Below, in pieces: positions 41,128 to 43,092 of a stretch of 43,092 nt of DNA; within the stretch, counting starts at the first letter, position 1; every line of letters starts with the position of its first letter. This stretch comes from Acidobacteriota bacterium. GTDB taxonomy: Bacteria > Acidobacteriota > Terriglobia > Terriglobales > Acidobacteriaceae. The notes beneath the pieces were generated by a model, which saw only the letters and a list, made by a program, of their open reading frames with translations, made no database searches and was not told the DNA's origin. Position numbers and translations under genes: made by a program. The DNA is taken from NCBI GenBank assembly GCA_013285705.1, contig JABDHA010000028.1, forward strand, positions 1 through 43,092. The letters run 5' to 3'.

Positions 41128-41916
41128 TTACAGTCCGCGGTATGAGCCGCCGTCAACGAGCAGGGTTTGCCCGGTGATGCTGGCTGCGGGTTCCGAGGCG
41201 AGCCATACGATGGCGGCTGCGACTTCTTCGGGAGTGGCCATGCGGCCAACGGGAATTTCCTGATTGAGATTGTGCTCGGCCTGTTCAACCGAGATGCCCT
41301 TGGCGGCGGCGCGCTTCTCGATGATCTCCATGGCCCGTCCTGTCGAAGTGAAGCCTGGGCCGACGTTGTTGACAGTAATGCCGTCTGGCCCGAATTGCCC
41401 GGCGAGCGAACGCACCAGTCCCATCACTCCGGCACGGATCGAATTCGAGAGCACCAGCTCCGGTACCGGCTGCTTCACCGTGTAGGAGGTGAGCGTGACG
41501 ATGCGTCCCCATTTCTGCTGCTGCATGTAAGGGAGCACGGCCTGCGCAAAAGACACGATGCTGCGCAGGTTGAGTTGCCAGGCGCGCTCCCATTCCTCCA
41601 TCGTCGTCGAGAGGAATGGCTTGGCTGGAGGACCACCCGCATTGGTAACGCAGACATCGATGCGCCCGAATTTCTGATGAGCAGCCGCAACGAAGCTGCG
41701 CACGGCGCTGTCGTCGCTCACGTCGAATACCGTGGTGAAGGTCTTTACGCCGAAGCGTTCAGAAGCCTCGCGCGCGACGGCATCGAGCGGTTCCTGCTGG
41801 CGGGCGCACAGCGCAAGGTGAGCGCCTTCCGCGGCGAAGGCGAGTGCGGCAGCTTTGCCGATTCCCTGGCTGGATGCGGCGACGAGAGCGACACGGTCTT
41901 TTAGTCCTGTTTCCAT
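41128..41916 (-). CDS. Short-chain dehydrogenase/reductase (FabG-like) with non-canonical active site
   Basis: A 262-residue SDR. ATG 41916 begins METGLKDRVALVAASSQGIG, with the Gly-rich cofactor loop (ASSQGIG). NAGG (~91), the Ser of VTLTSYT (~142) and the PG motif (NVGPGFTST) follow. Where YxxxK is expected the protein reads LSNSIRAGVMGL: the Tyr position is Ser and the Lys position is Arg. A known FabG-like branch has the SNxxRAGV form, so it is probably a conserved divergent group. The substrate is unknown. The gene stands alone, divergent from the cupin gene (starts about 100 bases apart). Confidence 0.88.
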   Translation of the reverse strand: METGLKDRVALVAASSQGIGKAAALAFAAEGAHLALCARQQEPLDAVAREASERFGVKTFTTVFDVSDDSAVRSFVAAAHQKFGRIDVCVTNAGGPPAKPFLSTTMEEWERAWQLNLRSIVSFAQAVLPYMQQQKWGRIVTLTSYTVKQPVPELVLSNSIRAGVMGLVRSLAGQFGPDGITVNNVGPGFTSTGRAMEIIEKRAAAKGISVEQAEHNLNQEIPVGRMATPEEVAAAIVWLASEPAASITGQTLLVDGGSYRGL

Positions 41917-42013
41917 GGCAATCCATAGTATCCGAGGATGGGACAAGAGGGGATTGGACAAGAGAGCACGGTCGCTGCTATTTGTGCTCTAACGCAAGAT
42001 AAGGAGTAATGCT

Positions 42014-42379
42014 TTGGCGCAGTCCGGATGGAAACACGAACGCCTTTCGACGATTGCTGTAGAACACCTTAACCCGCTTCTGGAGCGGCAATTCGTGCAC
42101 GGCGAGCAGGCCATGCTGGCGAAGCTGCTTTTGCGTAAAGGCTGCATCGTACCCGAACACAGCCATCACAACGAACAGATCACCTACATTCTTGAGGGCG
42201 CGCTGCGCTTTACGCTTAATGGCGATGAGGTTGTGACGGTCAACGCTGGAGAGATGCTGGTGATTCCTTCCAATGTGAAGCACAGCGCGGAGGCGCTGGT
42301 AGACACCATCGATCTGGATGTCTTTGCGCCGCCGCGGGAGGACTGGATTCAGGGAACCGACGCTTACTTAAGAAAGTAA
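42014..42379 (+). CDS. Cupin-domain protein
   Basis: A 121-residue single cupin. The start is TTG 42014, chosen because AAGGAG (42001-42006) is seven bases upstream; an ATG at 42009 is in another frame and meets a stop quickly. The first cupin motif appears as PEHSHHNEQITYILEGALRF (HxH plus Glu ligands) and the second as GEMLVIPSNVKHSAEAL with the last His. Cupins of this size are dioxygenases, isomerases or sugar/ligand-binding proteins, and no finer call is possible. It is convergent with dut, 72 bases downstream. Confidence 0.85.
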   Translation: MAQSGWKHERLSTIAVEHLNPLLERQFVHGEQAMLAKLLLRKGCIVPEHSHHNEQITYILEGALRFTLNGDEVVTVNAGEMLVIPSNVKHSAEALVDTIDLDVFAPPREDWIQGTDAYLRK

Positions 42380-42451
42380 ACGTCAGAGACCTGTAACAGG
42401 GTTCTTTTGGACGGGGGCCCTAAAGCTGAAGCACTTGCCTGCCGCTCCGTA

Positions 42452-42946
42452 TTATCGACCGCTGGATCCGAAGCCTTTTGCCCCGCGGGTGCTTTCGTTG
42501 AGCGCATCGACGGCTGTGATCTCCAGATGCGTCATGGATTGAAATGGGGACATCTGTGCAATCTTGTCGCCCTTGTGGATGGTGATGGCAGCCTCGGACT
42601 GTTCCAACTCGGCGTGAGTCAGAGCTCCCTGCGTATCGCGAACGAGACGCAGGGAATACCTGGGCTGATTTACGTTCACCAGGCATACGAGGATTTCGCC
42701 CCGGTATCCGGCATCGATCCGCCCTCCCGCGTAGGTCACTCCCCTGGCGGCCATCGAGGAACGGTCACCAAGAACGAAACCGCAGCCCTCCGGCCCTTCT
42801 ACCGCGATCCCGGTTCGCACCTTGGTGGGCACGCCGGGTTCGAGGGTAACATCTTCAATTGAGTAGAGATCAAAGCCCAGGTCACTACCTGCATAGTTCA
42901 CGGTAGGCACACGGGCATCAGGATGAAGCAGCTGTACCTTGATCAT
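42452..42946 (-). CDS. dut: Deoxyuridine 5'-triphosphate nucleotidohydrolase (dUTPase)
   Basis: A 164-residue trimeric-type dUTPase. All five motifs are visible: 1 (AGSDLGFDLYS), 2 (DRSSMAARG), 3 (GRIDAGYRGEI), 4 (KGDKIAQM) and 5 (RGAKGFGSSGR). It hydrolyses dUTP to dUMP and pyrophosphate, keeping uracil out of DNA and feeding dTMP synthesis. The gene is 25 bases after a partial upstream gene on the same strand, so it may share an operon with it. Length is normal, slightly larger than the ~150-residue E. coli enzyme because of a loop before motif 4. Confidence 0.95.
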   Translation of the reverse strand: MIKVQLLHPDARVPTVNYAGSDLGFDLYSIEDVTLEPGVPTKVRTGIAVEGPEGCGFVLGDRSSMAARGVTYAGGRIDAGYRGEILVCLVNVNQPRYSLRLVRDTQGALTHAELEQSEAAITIHKGDKIAQMSPFQSMTHLEITAVDALNESTRGAKGFGSSGR

Positions 42947-42971
42947 CTGCCGAAGATACTTTCTGTCGGAT

Positions 42972-43092
42972 TACTTCGCTGTAGTGGAGTTTGATTGCTT
43001 CTTCTGCTTTGCCCAGCGGCGCTTTTGCGCGTCGGCAATGCGTTTGCGGGCATCGGGGCTCAGCTGGCGCTTTTTGCGGGCTCCAGCAAGAG
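42972..43092 (-). CDS. C-terminus of a basic Lys/Arg-rich protein, cut by window edge
   Basis: The minus strand from the window edge reads LAGARKKRQLSPDARKRIAD followed by AQKRRWAKQKKQSNSTTAK and a TAA stop at 42974-42972. The LSPxARKRIADAQKxRWA pattern is a common basic tail of small putative nucleic-acid-binding proteins. Only about 39 residues are visible, so the function cannot be assigned. Confidence 0.6.

Noticed and set aside
1-43092. CRISPR arrays, tRNA or rRNA genes, insertion sequences
   Set aside because: I looked for regularly spaced repeats, tRNA-like cloverleafs, transposase motifs and terminal inverted repeats and saw none that I could support.

Overview
The window reads as chromosome of an acidobacterium, most likely a Terriglobales/Acidobacteriaceae type (for example the Terriglobus, Granulicella or Edaphobacter group). 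This is an inference from gene style, not a database match. The pointers are a winged-helix/membrane/TPR regulator, a very large Ser/Thr kinase with TPR repeats, a lectin plus Ig-like plus ASH-repeat secreted protein, a DUF4410 protein, an NdvB-like glucan synthase and a moderately GC-rich base composition. I saw no rRNA, tRNA, CRISPR array, insertion sequence or prophage block. It looks like an ordinary, densely coded chromosomal segment.

Layout. 1-2486: a GntR/UTRA regulator that runs off the left edge, divergent from a secreted protein of unknown function. 2565-5936: a LysR-type regulator followed by a tight SDR-RidA-nitronate monooxygenase operon, with the same inverted repeat before lysR and before the operon. 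5933-16582: a membrane-bound winged-helix regulator divergent from a six-gene operon (DUF4410 protein, glycine-zipper protein, internally duplicated periplasmic protein, TolC-like channel, adaptor lipoprotein, 1232-residue RND pump). A phased TTTAGAT repeat array sits between them. 16867-23843: a large secreted lectin-like protein convergent with a Ser/Thr kinase/TPR protein. 24044-25246: a SnoaL-like protein and an XRE/MmyB regulator, with a perfect 17-bp palindrome upstream. 25393-29601: ubiD, a DinB-fold protein, a small secreted oxidoreductase-fold protein, a solitary nuoI, a degenerate receiver protein and a glucosaminidase. 29677-36021: an ABC exporter and an NdvB-like glycosyltransferase/glycoamylase. 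36375-38231: a coiled-coil outer-membrane porin closed by a strong terminator. 38467-40744: an L,D-transpeptidase convergent with a MepK-like endopeptidase. 41128-43092: a second SDR, a cupin, dUTPase and the C-terminal end of a basic protein.

How the parts may work together. The best candidate for an under-described system is 5933-16582: an RND tripartite pump embedded with three small secreted proteins and apparently controlled by a one-component membrane regulator through PhoB-like direct repeats. Its neighbour, the kinase/TPR protein, shares the FlgO/TolB-N-like plus TPR layout but carries a kinase in place of the DNA-binding domain. The LysR-SDR-RidA-NMO cluster looks like a small inducible catabolic or detoxification unit. 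The ABC-NdvB-like pair resembles a glucan synthase/exporter pair, but the synthase lacks the C-terminal GH94 region of classical cyclic beta-1,2-glucan synthases.
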